Assembly (NCBI GenBank): GCA_947259475.1
Contig: CAMYLW010000104.1
Span: 1 to 6,227, forward strand
Source: Thermodesulfobacteriota bacterium
Lineage (GTDB): Bacteria > Desulfobacterota > Syntrophobacteria > BM002
Length of the DNA stretch: 6,227 nucleotides
Direction of reading: 5' to 3'
The notes under the pieces were generated by a model. It saw only the letters and a program-made list of their open reading frames with translations. It searched no databases and was not told the origin of the DNA. The translations under genes and the position numbers were made by a program. Positions 6,122 to 6,227 of this stretch are shown in pieces. The first letter of the stretch is position 1, and each line of letters opens with the position of its first letter.

Positions 6122-6142
6122 CTAGATAAACCGCTTTGAGCC

Positions 6143-6227
6143 TTAATAAACCTCCAGCCTCTGTTCTTTCAGATCCCGTATTTTATCCCGTAAACGAGCA
6201 GCTTCTTCGAATTCTAGCTTTTCGGCT
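6143..6227 (-). CDS. uvrB: UvrABC excinuclease subunit B, C-terminal end only (UVR motif)
   Basis: Only the last 27 residues and the TAA stop are in the window; the rest continues past position 6227. The visible sequence contains EKLEFEEAARLRDKIRDL, a textbook UVR motif, and the protein stops nine residues later. In UvrB the UVR motif sits at the extreme C-terminus and binds the matching motif of UvrC, which is encoded next downstream on the same strand. UvrB is the damage-verifying helicase-like subunit that hands DNA to UvrC. UVR motifs also occur in McsA, some Clp ATPases and UvrC itself, but those do not normally end right after the motif. UvrB is therefore the strong call, short of seeing the ATPase domains. 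Confidence 0.88.
   Translation of the reverse strand, partial: AEKLEFEEAARLRDKIRDLKEQRLEVY

Larger units (their letters stand above)
5840..6142. other. Repeat-filled intergenic region between probable uvrB and uvrC
   Basis: This 303-nt gap contains no gene. From the uvrB side it holds an eight-unit heptamer array, a four-unit heptamer array, a three-unit heptamer array, a REP-like inverted repeat and a three-unit octamer array close to the uvrC start. A minus-strand open frame of 80 codons across it is low-complexity translation of the repeats. No convincing uvrC promoter stands out; the octamer array supplies several TAAT-like words. Confidence 0.75.

Overview
All convincing genes in this window lie on the minus strand. 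The best guess for the host is a Desulfobacterota-type (former Deltaproteobacteria) bacterium. This rests on the character of UvrC and GluRS, on intergenic regions packed with short degenerate tandem repeats, and on a possible sigma-54 promoter. It is inference, since no rRNA or other marker is present.

In transcription order (right to left), the window opens with the last 27 codons of a gene ending in a UVR motif, almost certainly uvrB (6143-6227). A 303-nt gap follows, made almost entirely of repeats: three different period-7 tandem arrays, a REP-like inverted repeat that appears to be split by a second repeat, and an 8-bp tandem array. A complete uvrC follows (3989-5839). After an AT-rich 139-nt gap with a possible promoter comes a complete glutamyl-tRNA synthetase gene, gltX (2362-3849). 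UvrB and UvrC are the damage-verification and incision subunits of nucleotide excision repair, and gltX supplies Glu-tRNA for translation. The clustering looks positional rather than a functional pathway.

The 479-nt gap 1883-2361 has no gene. Its main content is a palindromic element of about 195 bp (2013-2207) with 22-bp perfect terminal inverted repeats, imperfectly complementary subterminal arms and two internal hairpins. It looks like a fold-back MITE. A third, partial copy of its end lies next to the gltX stop codon. Just beyond the element is a sigma-54-like promoter (1989-2004) facing the next genes.

That promoter would drive a tight two-gene unit. The first gene encodes a 169-aa protein with one N-terminal membrane helix and a long coiled coil (1373-1882). 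Three nt later comes a 364-aa class III nucleotide cyclase-like protein with C-terminal TPR-type repeats (275-1369). The cyclase keeps the metal-binding and transition-state residues but seems to lack the usual purine-selecting lysine. This pair is the least explained biology here: probably a membrane-linked signalling module, with a cyclic-nucleotide defence role possible but unsupported by a recognisable effector. The left end (1-274) is another gene-free repeat mosaic.
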